Assembly: GCA_016219985.1 (NCBI GenBank)
Contig: JACRJO010000013.1
Coordinates: 1-64,000 of the forward strand
Reading direction: 5' to 3'
Origin: Sphingobacteriales bacterium
Lineage (GTDB): Bacteria; Bacteroidota; Bacteroidia; Chitinophagales; Chitinophagaceae
DNA: 64,000 bases
Part shown: piece by piece, positions 15,812 through 25,059 of the stretch
Layout: every line of letters begins with the position of its first letter
How positions within the stretch are numbered: position 1 is the stretch's first letter
The notes under the pieces: generated by a model
Seen by the model: only the letters and a program-made list of their open reading frames with translations
Told to the model about the DNA's origin: nothing
Database searches by the model: none
Program-made: the position numbers and the translations under genes

Positions 15812-17539
15812 ATGAGATCATGGTTAGGCCTTTACCTTACGGGTATATTCATCCTTCTCTCGCTGCCCGGGACCGCACAATCTTCGGCACAAGCAGGCAG
15901 CCTGGATTCAATGCTGGGTAAAATTGCTGATCCGAAGGAAAAGGCAGATGCAATCCTGGATTACCTGAATAAAACAGAGAATCTCTACTTGGAGAATGCG
16001 GATAAACTGGCCGGCAGGGCCCTGGAAATTGCGCAGCAATCGGGTTATGCAAAAGGCAGGATCAATGCGATGTTAAAGCTGGGCAACTATTATTTCAGGG
16101 GCAGTGACTATAAGAAAGCAATGGAGTTTGCCCAGCGGGCTAAGGAATTGTCCGGGGACCTGTCTTATAATACGGAATTGGCTAATTCTTTAAGTCTTAT
16201 TGGGACCATCTATACCCAGCTTGGAGACTACGATAACAGCTCCCAGCATTTTTTTAAAAGTTTGCGAATATCTGAAAAGCTGGATGACAAAGAGGGAATC
16301 GCCCGGTCACTGGGTGATATCGGCAAAGATTTCTATAAACAGCAGGAGTATAAAAAAGCGCTGGAGTATTTCAACAATTCCCTCACTCTTTCCCTGAAGC
16401 TGGGCAAGTTGCCCGAAATAAAACGGCAGTATAATAATATAGCGGTTGTATATGGTGACCTGCAGAAATATGATACAGCCGAGACGTTTTTGAGAAAGGC
16501 CCTGGACATAAGCGTACGGCTTGGCGACAGGTTTGGACAGGGAATTAATATTATGAATATCGGGTATGGCCAGATGAACAAAGGCCGGTACGGGGATGCC
16601 CTGGTCAACTTCCAGCAATCGCTTGATTTGTTTACCGGGTTGAATAACCGGCTGCACATGGCCGAATGCTATGTAAATTTTGGGTTTTGTTATTACAGCG
16701 CCGGCCGGACAGATGAGGGCATCACGTACTTTGTAAAGGCGCTGCAGGAGGGGAAGGAGAACGGCTATTACTCGATTATCGCTTCGGCGGCAAATATCCT
16801 TAACAAGATATACACGGAAAGGAAGGATACGATAAACGCGTATAAATATGTAATGCTGGAAAAACTGGCCGGGGATAGCCTGTTCGCCTCACAGAAGCAA
16901 AAGCTTTTATCAAAACTGGAACTACAGTATGTGTATGAGAAAAAGGAATTTAAGAAGCAGCTGGCGCAGCAGGTAAATAACACCATTATTTTTATTGTGA
17001 TTTTGTGCCTGCTGTCCGGGCTCGTCATCTTGGCGCTGATATTCTCCAAGCACCGGCTTAAAGCGAAATTTGTTCTCCTCGAGAAGGAGAAGGTTGAGGC
17101 AGAATTAAGGATTAAGGACAGGGAACTGACGGTCAACCTGATTTCCCTGATCAGGAAAAGCGAAATGATTTCTGACCTCTCCAATAAACTCATACAGCTT
17201 GAACTGAATGCAAAGGGAAGCGAGACTAAGGAAGCGATCAGTAAGATCAGCCAGGAACTGCGGCACAGTACGGACAATAAAATGCATAACGAATTTTCCC
17301 GCCGTTTCCAGGAAGTCCATGTCGGGTTTTATGAGAAATTATTAAAGGCCTACCCGGATCTGACCAAAAATGAGCTGAAATTATGTGCCTTCCTCCGGCT
17401 GAATATGTCTACAAAGGATATTTCAGTACTGACGGGCCAGCGGCTTCCTTCAATCGATCATGCCCGGTACCGGCTGCGGAAAAAGCTGGGCCTGTCTAAT
17501 TCGGAAACCAACCTCGTCGCTTTTTTGGCCCGGGTCTAA
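15812..17539 (+). CDS. TPR protein with one membrane helix and C-terminal HTH
   Basis: A 575-residue protein of the Bacteroidota type that couples a periplasmic TPR array to a cytoplasmic helix-turn-helix. From the ATG at 15812 it has a good signal peptide (MRSWLGLYLTGIFILLSLPG, then TAQ); the alternative ATG 36 bases earlier would bury it. About seven TPR units cover 55-370, one membrane helix lies near 392-415 (TIIFIVILCLLSGLVILALI), a coiled coil follows, and the end (KNELKLCAFLRLNMSTKDIS, then a second helix) resembles a LuxR-type HTH. It probably senses an envelope signal and binds DNA directly. Ligand and targets are unknown. Confidence 0.85.
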   Translation: MRSWLGLYLTGIFILLSLPGTAQSSAQAGSLDSMLGKIADPKEKADAILDYLNKTENLYLENADKLAGRALEIAQQSGYAKGRINAMLKLGNYYFRGSDYKKAMEFAQRAKELSGDLSYNTELANSLSLIGTIYTQLGDYDNSSQHFFKSLRISEKLDDKEGIARSLGDIGKDFYKQQEYKKALEYFNNSLTLSLKLGKLPEIKRQYNNIAVVYGDLQKYDTAETFLRKALDISVRLGDRFGQGINIMNIGYGQMNKGRYGDALVNFQQSLDLFTGLNNRLHMAECYVNFGFCYYSAGRTDEGITYFVKALQEGKENGYYSIIASAANILNKIYTERKDTINAYKYVMLEKLAGDSLFASQKQKLLSKLELQYVYEKKEFKKQLAQQVNNTIIFIVILCLLSGLVILALIFSKHRLKAKFVLLEKEKVEAELRIKDRELTVNLISLIRKSEMISDLSNKLIQLELNAKGSETKEAISKISQELRHSTDNKMHNEFSRRFQEVHVGFYEKLLKAYPDLTKNELKLCAFLRLNMSTKDISVLTGQRLPSIDHARYRLRKKLGLSNSETNLVAFLARV

Positions 17540-17837
17540 ATTTCATACTATTTGTTTGTCACCCTGGTTTTTAGCCGCTGTTGTTGAATTTCCTCCCCGC
17601 TTTTTACCCCCCGATTAAGAGATCCTTCCTCAAAAGCACACTCCCAAATCACCGGTACCACCTTGTTTGCCAGGAATACAGGCAAAATCGTATTTGGTTA
17701 ATTATCAGATCATTAATCCCAATTGTATAGAAAATGTAGGGATATTTTTTTCGGGGGATAGCTATTTTGTAGGGGCTGGTAATTTTTTTTCAGCATAAAT
17801 GGGGGCGATTTTTAAGGTCAAACCTGTTCTGCCAACT

Positions 17838-18038
17838 ATGCGAAAGAAAAAGAAGCCGGCTGCCGATACGGAGCCAAAGGAAAACACCGTCCCGAGGAAT
17901 TCAGCTAACGTGACGGAAAATGCGAAATACATAAAGAAATTGGAACTGCAGCGCCTGGTCCTGAACAAGCTGGTAAGTTCTGACCGGATGCTTTCAAACC
18001 AAAATAACCCTGTGCCGGATTCGACCGGGTCCAATTAG
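17838..18038 (+). CDS. Small hypothetical protein
   Basis: A 66-residue frame just upstream of the big secreted T9SS gene, 24 bases apart and on the same strand. It starts with a basic run (MRKKKKPAADTEPKEN) and has a helical Leu-rich middle (YIKKLELQRLVLNKLVSSD). No signal peptide or known domain is seen. An ATG 39 bases earlier is also possible. Spacing and codon use make it plausible, but it could be a chance frame; 17540-17837 otherwise appears empty. Confidence 0.4.
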   Translation: MRKKKKPAADTEPKENTVPRNSANVTENAKYIKKLELQRLVLNKLVSSDRMLSNQNNPVPDSTGSN

Positions 18039-18062
18039 TCATTCATAAAACAAACAAACATT

Positions 18063-20951
18063 ATGAGAAGAGTTCTAAAATTTAAGGCCTCGTTTCAGTT
18101 TTTACTATTTTTTTTCCTGGGCATCGGGATTTCCTGTGCGCAAAGCTGGGGTCCGACAAATGGTCCTTTCGGGGGAACCCTGACTTGTCTTGCAGACAAT
18201 GGCAGCTATCTTTTTGCCGGTACCGGGCAGGGTGTTTTCGGTGTGGGGACTTTCCGTTCTGCCGACAATGGGGATAGCTGGACTGCTATCAGCGGGATAA
18301 ACGGGTTATATGCGATGGGAATAACGGGGCCCTATTTGGTGGCCTCCAGCGAGGGCGGTATTAAGCGCTCAAATAATAATGGGAATTCGTGGACATCTGC
18401 GAACTATGGCGGGCAGTATCTCCCCGTTTGTTTTTTATCGGTTGGGACCAGCTTGTTTTGCGGAGGGTTTTCGGGGTTATTTGTTTCAACTGATGAAGGA
18501 GCAAGCTGGACAGACCTGAACGCTAATTTTCCCGGCGGAGTTGCTCCTTCTATCGGAGCGCTGGCGGTTTGCGGCTCCTATATCTATGCGGGTTGTTCGG
18601 GGGGTAAAAAGGTGATGCGTTCACCCGATAACGGGGTAAGCTGGGAAACGGTTTACGGCGGGTTAACTACCGCGGGAACAGCTGCGTTTAATAATCTCGT
18701 GGTAATCGGAACGGATATTTATGCCGGTACCGCAGGCCGGGGTGTCTATCATTTAGTAAACAATGGAACAACCTGGACCCGGGAAATTGCCGGTTTATCC
18801 ACACAGGCGCTTAATTCTACATCTTTAATTATTAAGGACAGCATGATTTACTGTGGGGGCAATACCGGCCTCTGGCGTTCGGGCCTGAGCGGCACACTGA
18901 GCTGGACACAGGTCAACAATACAGAGCGATTTGGTAAGCTTTTAGTGAAGGGGCCGGATGTTTTTGCAGCCTTCAGTACAAAAGGAGCTTACCGGTCTGT
19001 GGATAATTGTTTAACATGGACACCGGTCAACCAGGGAATGAAGGGACTCAGCACCCGGAAGATTATCAAAGGCCGGGGTACGGAAATACTGGCGGCAACC
19101 TATGAGGGCGTGATTTACAAAACGACAGACCAGGGAGCTAACTGGGTTGTTGCGGCTAATATCAATGCAGGGAGCGATGCTTTTCTTTTACACGACACGA
19201 CTTTATTTATTAATGAGTACCGTTCCTTCGATAACGGTGTAACCTGGGAGATAAATCCCCTGGCGGCTAACTTTGGCGGCCCTACCTATACCTATTATTT
19301 AAAGGGAGATACTATTTTCGCCGGTGGTTCTTTGGACGTTGGGGTCTATTATTCTACTGATAACGGAGACAACTGGACTCCAGTTTCGGGGATCATAAGC
19401 CTGTCTCCTTCCGGGGGCTATCCAACCGTTCTGTCAATAACGGGAAATGGACCCTATATGTTTGCGGGTACAACTTACGGGGCATTCAAGTCGGCCGATA
19501 ACGGTTTAACATGGACCTCCTGCTACCCGGCCCTGACAAAGGATATCCCGGTTAGTTGCCTGGCGAGTAACGGCAATTTTGTTTTTGCAGGGACCAGCAA
19601 CTATTGGGAAGATCCCAACCTGCACGCCAGCGGCGTTTACCGGTCGGCGGATAACGGCGCCACCTGGGAATCGGTAAGCACCGGTTTGATAAACCTGGAC
19701 ATAAGAACATTAGTGGTAAACGGAAACGACTTATATGCCGGAACGCTTGGTGGTATATTTAAATCATCCGATAATGGTTTAACCTGGACAGATTTTAACC
19801 AGGGGTATCCTGTTGCTCCCAAGGCGAATTCAATATATGTTGAAGGGAATTATATGTATGCCGACAACTGGACAGTACCCTCTCCTGTTTTCCGGCGCAC
19901 GTTGACAGGCTCAGCCCCGGATCAGACAAGTACAATTACCGGGTTGACGGCCCCCTGTGTGGGGTCGGTACAGGTTTATAGTGTTATCAACGTGCCGGGT
20001 GTTGCCTATGCCTGGCAGTTCCCTGCTGACTGGGTTGTTAGTTCCGGCCTGACTACTAATTCTGTTACGGTAACAGTCGGAGCCACTCCGGGTGTTGTTC
20101 TGATCACACCCTCCAATGGCTGGGGCAGCGGGCCAACTCAATTCCTGAACGTAACGCCTGCTGCAATGGTTACTGCGAGTGTATCTGTTGCTCCTTCGGA
20201 TAACCCGGCTTGTATCGGAACGCAGGTCACATTTACAGCAAGTCCGGCTGGCGGGGGCGCCGCACCCGGTTACCAGTGGTATAAAAATGCAGCGGCAGTT
20301 GCCACCGGCCCATCCTATACCTATTCACCGGCGAACGGGGATGTGGTTTATGCAGAGATGACATCAAGCGAATTATGCGTAAACGGAAGTCCGGCAAGCT
20401 CGAATGCAGTTACCATGGCTGTCAACCCGCTTATTCCGGCAAGCGTTTCTATTGCTGTGAGTCAAAATATTGTTGGGGCCGGCACGGCTGTTACTTTTAC
20501 CGCTACCCCTGTTAATGGTGGTACGGCACCCGCCTACCAGTGGATTAAGAACAACGTGGCCGTGGCCGTGGGGGAAAACTATACCTATGTTCCTGAAGAC
20601 AAGGACCTGGTTTCTGTAGTAATGATATCCAATGCTCCTTGTGTTACGGGAAGCCCTGCACTTTCAAATGCAATCAGGATGGTGGTCAATCAGCACCTGG
20701 ATCCCTTTCATATTTATCCGAACCCCGGAAATGGTCTTTTCAATGTGCTTATTACCCAGGCTGCTGCTGAAAGATTTGTTATCCGGGTGTATAATAGCGC
20801 CGGAAGCCTGGTTTATGAAAAGAAGGATGTATTGGTCAATGGCCCCACTACAGAACAGGTCGATTTGCGCAAGTTTCCTTCCGGAACTTACCTGGTAAAA
20901 TTTATTTCTGCTACCAATATTGCCGTGAGGAGAGTGGTCAGTATCAGGTAA
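18063..20951 (+). CDS. Secreted Asp-box repeat protein with T9SS type A sorting domain
   Basis: A 962-residue exported protein. The signal peptide ends near residue 27 (GIGISCAQ). About a dozen Asp-box/BNR-type repeats of the form SxDNGxxWT run from about 40 to 590, predicting one or two beta-propellers of the sortilin/YCF48-like kind. Two Ig-like/PKD-like repeats follow (each with PxYQWxKN near 730 and 820), and the C-terminal 80 residues form a T9SS type A sorting domain (FHIYPNPGNGLFNV ... FPSGTYLVKF). It should be secreted and anchored to the cell surface; ligand and enzymatic activity are unknown. A strong intrinsic terminator follows. Confidence 0.9.
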   Translation: MRRVLKFKASFQFLLFFFLGIGISCAQSWGPTNGPFGGTLTCLADNGSYLFAGTGQGVFGVGTFRSADNGDSWTAISGINGLYAMGITGPYLVASSEGGIKRSNNNGNSWTSANYGGQYLPVCFLSVGTSLFCGGFSGLFVSTDEGASWTDLNANFPGGVAPSIGALAVCGSYIYAGCSGGKKVMRSPDNGVSWETVYGGLTTAGTAAFNNLVVIGTDIYAGTAGRGVYHLVNNGTTWTREIAGLSTQALNSTSLIIKDSMIYCGGNTGLWRSGLSGTLSWTQVNNTERFGKLLVKGPDVFAAFSTKGAYRSVDNCLTWTPVNQGMKGLSTRKIIKGRGTEILAATYEGVIYKTTDQGANWVVAANINAGSDAFLLHDTTLFINEYRSFDNGVTWEINPLAANFGGPTYTYYLKGDTIFAGGSLDVGVYYSTDNGDNWTPVSGIISLSPSGGYPTVLSITGNGPYMFAGTTYGAFKSADNGLTWTSCYPALTKDIPVSCLASNGNFVFAGTSNYWEDPNLHASGVYRSADNGATWESVSTGLINLDIRTLVVNGNDLYAGTLGGIFKSSDNGLTWTDFNQGYPVAPKANSIYVEGNYMYADNWTVPSPVFRRTLTGSAPDQTSTITGLTAPCVGSVQVYSVINVPGVAYAWQFPADWVVSSGLTTNSVTVTVGATPGVVLITPSNGWGSGPTQFLNVTPAAMVTASVSVAPSDNPACIGTQVTFTASPAGGGAAPGYQWYKNAAAVATGPSYTYSPANGDVVYAEMTSSELCVNGSPASSNAVTMAVNPLIPASVSIAVSQNIVGAGTAVTFTATPVNGGTAPAYQWIKNNVAVAVGENYTYVPEDKDLVSVVMISNAPCVTGSPALSNAIRMVVNQHLDPFHIYPNPGNGLFNVLITQAAAERFVIRVYNSAGSLVYEKKDVLVNGPTTEQVDLRKFPSGTYLVKFISATNIAVRRVVSIR

Positions 20952-20991
20952 TAAAATTGAAATAAAGTTTTTCTCAATAAACGGTGGTTGA

Positions 20992-21023
20992 ATAGGGTTG
21001 CTGTAAAGCGGCCCTATTTTTTT
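20992..21023 (+). terminator. Intrinsic terminator after the Asp-box T9SS gene
   Basis: ATAGGGTTGCT (20992-21002) pairs over eleven positions, two of them G-U, with AGCGGCCCTAT (21007-21017), followed by seven T. It separates the T9SS gene from the convergent archaemetzincin-like gene. Confidence 0.85.
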
Positions 21024-21071
21024 CTTTCCTGCCAATTGTTTCAGAAGTATACCTGTGAATACGGGCAGATA

Positions 21072-21698
21072 CTAAATCCTCCACCCCCTCTTGCGCAGGT
21101 GCCGGGTGCAATCGGGACAGAACCCGGTTTCTTCATCGGTTGGATTCCCGCCTTCCGCATCCCGCATATAGCAGGTTTTTACCGGGCAATGAGGAAGCCC
21201 GGTCGTGTGCCCCAGTTCATGAATTGCCACCTTAAACAGATTTTTCTTATTCCTGAGCCGGTAATCTGAAGCAATGCAGGATTTACCCGGCATAAAGCCC
21301 AGCCCCATGACGCCATGATCCGGGTTTTTATCTTTCGTGGTACTGATATCCTGGCTGGTAACAGCCAGATATACTTCATTTTTACCAGCCTTATCTCTCA
21401 GCCAGCCGATCAGGGAATCTGCCCGGTACCTGTTCCGGGGTTTATAAAAAGCAAAACCGGGCATGGGTTCGGGATGGAGTAATTGGGTGCCGGGAACGAT
21501 GAGCTGCAGCTGCTCATATAATTTAGTTACGGAGGTTTTATTGATTTCCCCCAGGGGTAATACGGAGACTTTTACCGAGGCTTTCATCTCTTTTGTAGTG
21601 GCTCCCTTCTGATCCGCTTTGTCGCGGGGCGAGCTTGCTTCGCCATTAGGCGAGCAGGTACAGAGGAAAAGAACGAGCAGGAAGAAAAGACTCTTCAT
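21072..21698 (-). CDS. Archaemetzincin-like zinc metalloprotease, probable lipoprotein
   Basis: A 208-residue protein with the archaemetzincin (M54) zinc signature HELGHTTGLPHCPVKTCYM and a downstream CPDC pair that supplies the second, structural zinc site. From the ATG at 21698 it begins with a short hydrophobic signal MKSLFFLLVLFLCTCS, which looks like a lipoprotein signal, so it may act in the periplasm or outer membrane. The ATG is only four bases beyond the psuG stop; a start at 21737 would overlap psuG by 35 bases and bury the signal peptide. Its co-transcription with the pseudouridine genes is unexpected. Confidence 0.85.
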   Translation of the reverse strand: MKSLFFLLVLFLCTCSPNGEASSPRDKADQKGATTKEMKASVKVSVLPLGEINKTSVTKLYEQLQLIVPGTQLLHPEPMPGFAFYKPRNRYRADSLIGWLRDKAGKNEVYLAVTSQDISTTKDKNPDHGVMGLGFMPGKSCIASDYRLRNKKNLFKVAIHELGHTTGLPHCPVKTCYMRDAEGGNPTDEETGFCPDCTRHLRKRGWRI

Positions 21699-21702
21699 AC
21701 TC

Positions 21703-22614
21703 TTATATTTTGGTATAAGCAGTAGCAACGGCCGCACCTACCCGGGCATTGTGTTTGATAAGCGCAATATTGGCTTCCAGACTTTCACCCTTTGTATGGT
21801 CAGCGATATATTTTAGCAGGAAGGGCGTTACCTCCTTACCACTGATCTTCCCGGCCTCGGCTGCCTGCAGGGCCTGCCGGATATGAACTTCCATTTCCTC
21901 CGTCCCGATTTCACGGTCGGCCGGGACCGGGTTGGCAATTAATACCGATCCCTCTAATCCCATCTTCCATTTCGTATCAAGCAGGGCAGCTATTTCTTCG
22001 GGCGTATCGATCCGTAAAGGTGAACGGAACCCGCTTTTGCGGGAATAAAAACTGGGAAACTCATCCTGTCCATAGGTTATAACCGGTATTCCTTTTGTTT
22101 CGAGGTATTCCAGTGTCAGCCCGATATCGAGGATGGATTTTACCCCGGCCGATACAACCGCAACAGAGGTCTGTCCCATTTCAGTCAGGTCTGCCGATAT
22201 ATCCATACTGTTTTCCGCCCCCCGGTGTACTCCGCCAATACCCCCGGTTACAAAGACCCGGATCCCCGCCATGGACGCGATCCGCATGGTGGCTGCCACG
22301 GTGGTGGCGCCATATAAATTTTGGCTCAGCACATAGGGCATATCCCGCAGGCTCACTTTCCATACACCGGAGGCCTGGCCGAAGTATTCAATTTGTTCTT
22401 TGCTCAGACCAGCATAGCATTTTCCGTTGAAGATGGCAATGGTTGCCGGGATAGCACCTTGTTCTCTTACTTCCTGTTCAACCGCCAGGGCTGTTTCCAC
22501 ATTTTTTGGCCAGGGCATTCCGTGTGAGATAATAGTGGATTCCAGCGCCACAACCGGTTTGCCGGAAACCAGCGCCTCTTTTACTTCGGGTTGTATTTCA
22601 AGGAAGGGGTTCAT
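21703..22614 (-). CDS. psuG: Pseudouridine-5'-phosphate glycosidase
   Basis: A 303-residue enzyme that splits pseudouridine 5'-phosphate into uracil and ribose 5-phosphate, the second step of pseudouridine breakdown. Family motifs: VALESTIISHGMPWPKNVETA near the N terminus, IAIFNGKCYAGL, GIRVFVTGGIGGVHRG, DISADLTEMG and SFYSRKSGF. The start codon overlaps the stop of the upstream kinase by one base (TGATG at 22612-22616), so psuK and psuG are clearly one operon, with the protease gene behind. Confidence 0.96.
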   Translation of the reverse strand: MNPFLEIQPEVKEALVSGKPVVALESTIISHGMPWPKNVETALAVEQEVREQGAIPATIAIFNGKCYAGLSKEQIEYFGQASGVWKVSLRDMPYVLSQNLYGATTVAATMRIASMAGIRVFVTGGIGGVHRGAENSMDISADLTEMGQTSVAVVSAGVKSILDIGLTLEYLETKGIPVITYGQDEFPSFYSRKSGFRSPLRIDTPEEIAALLDTKWKMGLEGSVLIANPVPADREIGTEEMEVHIRQALQAAEAGKISGKEVTPFLLKYIADHTKGESLEANIALIKHNARVGAAVATAYTKI

Positions 22615-23540
22615 CAGGCAGGATAATAATTGTCAATAAGGCCCAGGAGTTTTTCCTGGTTCAGGTGGGTGGCAATGGCCCCGTTTACCTGCAGGATCTC
22701 CGCAGAAAGCGTATGTGCCAGCTTGAGGCAATCCATATCATCCAGGCCAATGAATTTACCCAGTATGAACCCTGTCAGGGATCCGTCCCCGGCGCCGGTG
22801 CAGTCCCGCACTTCGATATTAGGCGCATGCAGGGTAATCGCTTTATCTTTTTTATAGAGGGCTGAGCCCATTTTTCCATTGTGCAGCCAGATATGCTGTA
22901 CCCCGTTATCCAATAGCTCTTCTATTTGCATCTGGGTCATGGTGGCCTGTTCTGAACAAAGTACCGGCAGCTCATCCTCATTGGGGGTGACCATATACAA
23001 GCCCGAGAGGTTCACAGTTCTGAATTTTCGGGCAGGCGGTACCGATACCGGCTCCAGTATAAAGGGAATCCCGGTTTGCTGACTGAAGCCCAGCAGCCAT
23101 TCCGCTGTATCCACACTGATATTCGCATCGGCGAGTATATAAGAGGCGGAACCCAGCAGGTCGCTGTGTTTTGCCAGGTGCTCCGGGGTGATCAGGTGAT
23201 TGGCCGCATTGGTGAGAAAAGCGGAGAAGAGTGAGCCATCCACATTTAATATGCCGGTGTACTTTCCGGTAAGGCCATCCTTGGTTATCGTGGCATCAAG
23301 CTGTACTCCTGCAGAAACACAAACCTGTTTGAGCCAGTCTCCGTCACTGTCATTTCCTACCACAGTGACCAGCTGGACCGGCACCCCCAGCAGGGCCAGC
23401 TGCTGCGCAATATTGCGGCTTACGCCCCCGGCTGTTTTTGTTACGATAGCATCATTGGTGGTGGCCAGCAACATGTCAGAAGTGGCGTGGAAGAGTTCGT
23501 CGACCAGGGCGGCGCCGATACAGATGACGGGTTTTGACAT
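22614..23540 (-). CDS. psuK: Pseudouridine kinase (PfkB family)
   Basis: A 308-residue ribokinase-like enzyme, expected to phosphorylate pseudouridine for PsuG. The N-terminal VICIGAALVDE and TAGGVSRNIAQQLALLG motifs and the C-terminal anion-hole motif DCTGAGDGSLTGF (catalytic Asp in GAGD) are intact. I chose the ATG at 23540 because the protein then starts directly at the first strand; the frame is open 57 bases further. A TACATTTG -7 box ends four bases before this ATG. The substrate is inferred from the overlap with psuG. Confidence 0.92.
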   Translation of the reverse strand: MSKPVICIGAALVDELFHATSDMLLATTNDAIVTKTAGGVSRNIAQQLALLGVPVQLVTVVGNDSDGDWLKQVCVSAGVQLDATITKDGLTGKYTGILNVDGSLFSAFLTNAANHLITPEHLAKHSDLLGSASYILADANISVDTAEWLLGFSQQTGIPFILEPVSVPPARKFRTVNLSGLYMVTPNEDELPVLCSEQATMTQMQIEELLDNGVQHIWLHNGKMGSALYKKDKAITLHAPNIEVRDCTGAGDGSLTGFILGKFIGLDDMDCLKLAHTLSAEILQVNGAIATHLNQEKLLGLIDNYYPA

Positions 23541-23544
23541 GCTG

Positions 23545-23552
23545 CAAATGTA
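23545..23552 (-). promoter_or_regulatory. -7 box immediately before psuK
   Basis: TACATTTG on the minus strand ends four bases before the chosen psuK ATG. If used, transcription would begin at or next to the start codon, so the mRNA would be leaderless. No TTG is seen 17-23 bases upstream. Confidence 0.45.
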
Positions 23553-23563
23553 ATGGCAAAAGC

Positions 23564-23947
23564 CTACTCTTCTTTTTTCTTTACGATCAAAAAACAATCG
23601 TTTTCCAGCGGCCGGTAGCCGTAGTCATAGCAGTAGTAAAAGGTCTTCCCTGCCCGGGTAGTAGCATGATGGGTCAGGTACTTGAAATGAAAACCCAGCT
23701 GCAGCAGCCTGTCCCGGTTGGCTTTGACGGTCTCCCCGGTTTCTGTCAGCACTTCAGCCAGTATTTTCCGGTTCTTCAGCAAGAGGTTGTTGATATTCCG
23801 GACACAGGGACTGTATCCTTTTTTTGCCTTTAGTTCATTGTTGAAATGGTTGCGGCAGTAATCGTTGCAGAATTTTTTGTCCGCCCGGCCCCGGAGCGGG
23901 TTTCCACAGGCCTGGCAGGGCCTTTTTTCTGTGCGGAATGAATTCAT
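23564..23947 (-). CDS. Zinc-ribbon hypothetical protein
   Basis: A 127-residue protein. Residues 10-33 hold a treble-clef-like zinc ribbon, CQACGNPLRGRADKKFCNDYC, like the short zinc-binding head seen in many nucleic-acid-associated proteins. The rest is helical (NNLLLKNRKILAEVLTETGE) with an aromatic-rich end (FYYCYDYGYRPLEND). I do not recognise a characterised family. It is divergent from ssb; a perfect inverted repeat lies in the gap between them. Confidence 0.75.
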   Translation of the reverse strand: MNSFRTEKRPCQACGNPLRGRADKKFCNDYCRNHFNNELKAKKGYSPCVRNINNLLLKNRKILAEVLTETGETVKANRDRLLQLGFHFKYLTHHATTRAGKTFYYCYDYGYRPLENDCFLIVKKKEE

Positions 23948-24004
23948 GGTATACTTTTTTTAGGCTATTAAATTACAAGTTGATAAACAGGTGCAAATGG
24001 GATT

Positions 24005-24034
24005 TACCCGTTTAGTTTCGGGAATAAACGGGTA
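24005..24034. promoter_or_regulatory. Perfect inverted repeat between divergent genes
   Basis: TACCCGTTTA (24005-24014) and TAAACGGGTA (24025-24034) form a perfect ten-base inverted repeat with a ten-base spacer, midway between the zinc-ribbon gene and ssb. It has the size of a dimeric repressor site and lacks a T tail on either strand. A weak TTG-N18-TAATTTAA promoter for the zinc-ribbon gene lies beside it. Confidence 0.45.
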
Positions 24035-24162
24035 AAAACCGGGTAAGAAACACAGGCCGGCACAATTTTGACCCGTCATCTGGTGCGACGTCAGCCGGTT
24101 GATTGGGATAATCAAATTGTTAACCGCCCCGGTGAAATACCCGGGGCACAAACCGGAAAACT

Positions 24163-24510
24163 ATGTATGCATTAAAAAACAAAGTGCAGCTGATCGGAAA
24201 CCTGGGGCAGGCCCCCGAGATCAAAACGCTCGATAGCGGTAAGAAAATGGCCCGTTTCTCCATGGCCACCCACGAAAATTACCGGAACGCGAAAGGCGAA
24301 AAAGTAACAGACACCCAATGGCACAATCTCGTGGCATGGGGCAAGCTGGCTGAGATCGCCGAGAAGTTCCTGGTAAAAGGTAAGGAAGTGGCTATCGAAG
24401 GCAAACTGGTCAGCCGGAGCTACAATGACAAGGAAGGTCAGAAGAAGTACATCACCGAAATTCAGGTGAATGAACTCCTGCTCCTGGGCGCCCGTTCAAG
24501 CGAGGCGTAG
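24163..24510 (+). CDS. ssb: Single-stranded DNA-binding protein
   Basis: A 115-residue OB-fold SSB. VQLIGNLGQAPEIKTLDSGK, FSMATHENYRN, TQWHNLVAWGKLAEIAEKFL and KEVAIEGKLVSRSY follow the family order. It ends right after the OB fold and lacks the long disordered tail and acidic tip of the main replicative SSB, so it may be a secondary SSB. It is followed by the repeat-flanked GxxExxY gene on the same strand. Confidence 0.93.
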   Translation: MYALKNKVQLIGNLGQAPEIKTLDSGKKMARFSMATHENYRNAKGEKVTDTQWHNLVAWGKLAEIAEKFLVKGKEVAIEGKLVSRSYNDKEGQKKYITEIQVNELLLLGARSSEA

Positions 24511-24520
24511 TTTTATGCTG

Positions 24521-24678
24521 GCCACGAAATCACACAAAATCACACGAAAGCGTGATGAATGGGTTTCGTGGCTTTTTAAATTATTAGGATGGCCACGAAA
24601 TCACACGCCTGCCTGCCGGCAAAGGCAGGAAATCACACGAAAGGGGGATGAATGGGTCTTGTGGTTTTTTAAATTATT
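24521..24678 (+). repeat. Tandem duplicate of the GxxExxY 5' flank
   Basis: Two copies of one unit, starting at 24521 and 24592, each GCCACGAAATCACAC ... TGATGAATGGGTYTYGTGG followed by TTTTTAAATTATTA and ATG. The second copy has an extra palindrome GCCTGCCTGCCGGC...GGCAGG at 24607-24629. The ATG ending the second copy is the start codon of the GxxExxY gene. The unit is the inverse of the CGTGTGATTTAGTGGC-type sequence found 3' of that gene. Confidence 0.75.
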
Positions 24679-25059
24679 ATGATGTCAGAAATACTATTCA
24701 GGGAAGAAGTGTACTGCATTGCCGGATATTGTATGGAAGTCTGGAAACACCTGGGATATGGATTTTCAGAAGTTGTATATAAGGATGCGATGGAGCTTGA
24801 ATTCATGGATAATGAGATACCCTACTTAAGGGAAGACGAACTGATTGTGAACTATAAAGGAAGAAAACTCAGACACAAATTCAGGGCAGATTTTATTATG
24901 TATGGGAAAATAATTGTGGAAGTAAAATCCGGGGGGCCCGGTACTATCGAGGAAACTTTTGAGCAAATATTAAATTATCTGAAGGCAGCCGGCTTCAGGT
25001 TAGGGCTAATAGTAAATTTTGGAAAGAAACGACTCGAATACAAACGGATCATTGTGTAG
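24679..25059 (+). CDS. GxxExxY protein, PD-(D/E)XK nuclease fold
   Basis: A 126-residue member of the GxxExxY family. The name-giving motif is GFSEVVY near residue 32; the nuclease-like core is RADFIMYGKIIVEVKSG, with Asp and the E-x-K pair of the PD-(D/E)XK fold. Length is normal for the family. These proteins are common in Bacteroidota, but their biological role is not known to me. Here the gene is set between tandem copies of its own flanks, which suggests that it belongs to a small mobile or amplifying unit. Either of two adjacent ATG codons (24679, 24682) may be the start. Confidence 0.88.
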   Translation: MMSEILFREEVYCIAGYCMEVWKHLGYGFSEVVYKDAMELEFMDNEIPYLREDELIVNYKGRKLRHKFRADFIMYGKIIVEVKSGGPGTIEETFEQILNYLKAAGFRLGLIVNFGKKRLEYKRIIV

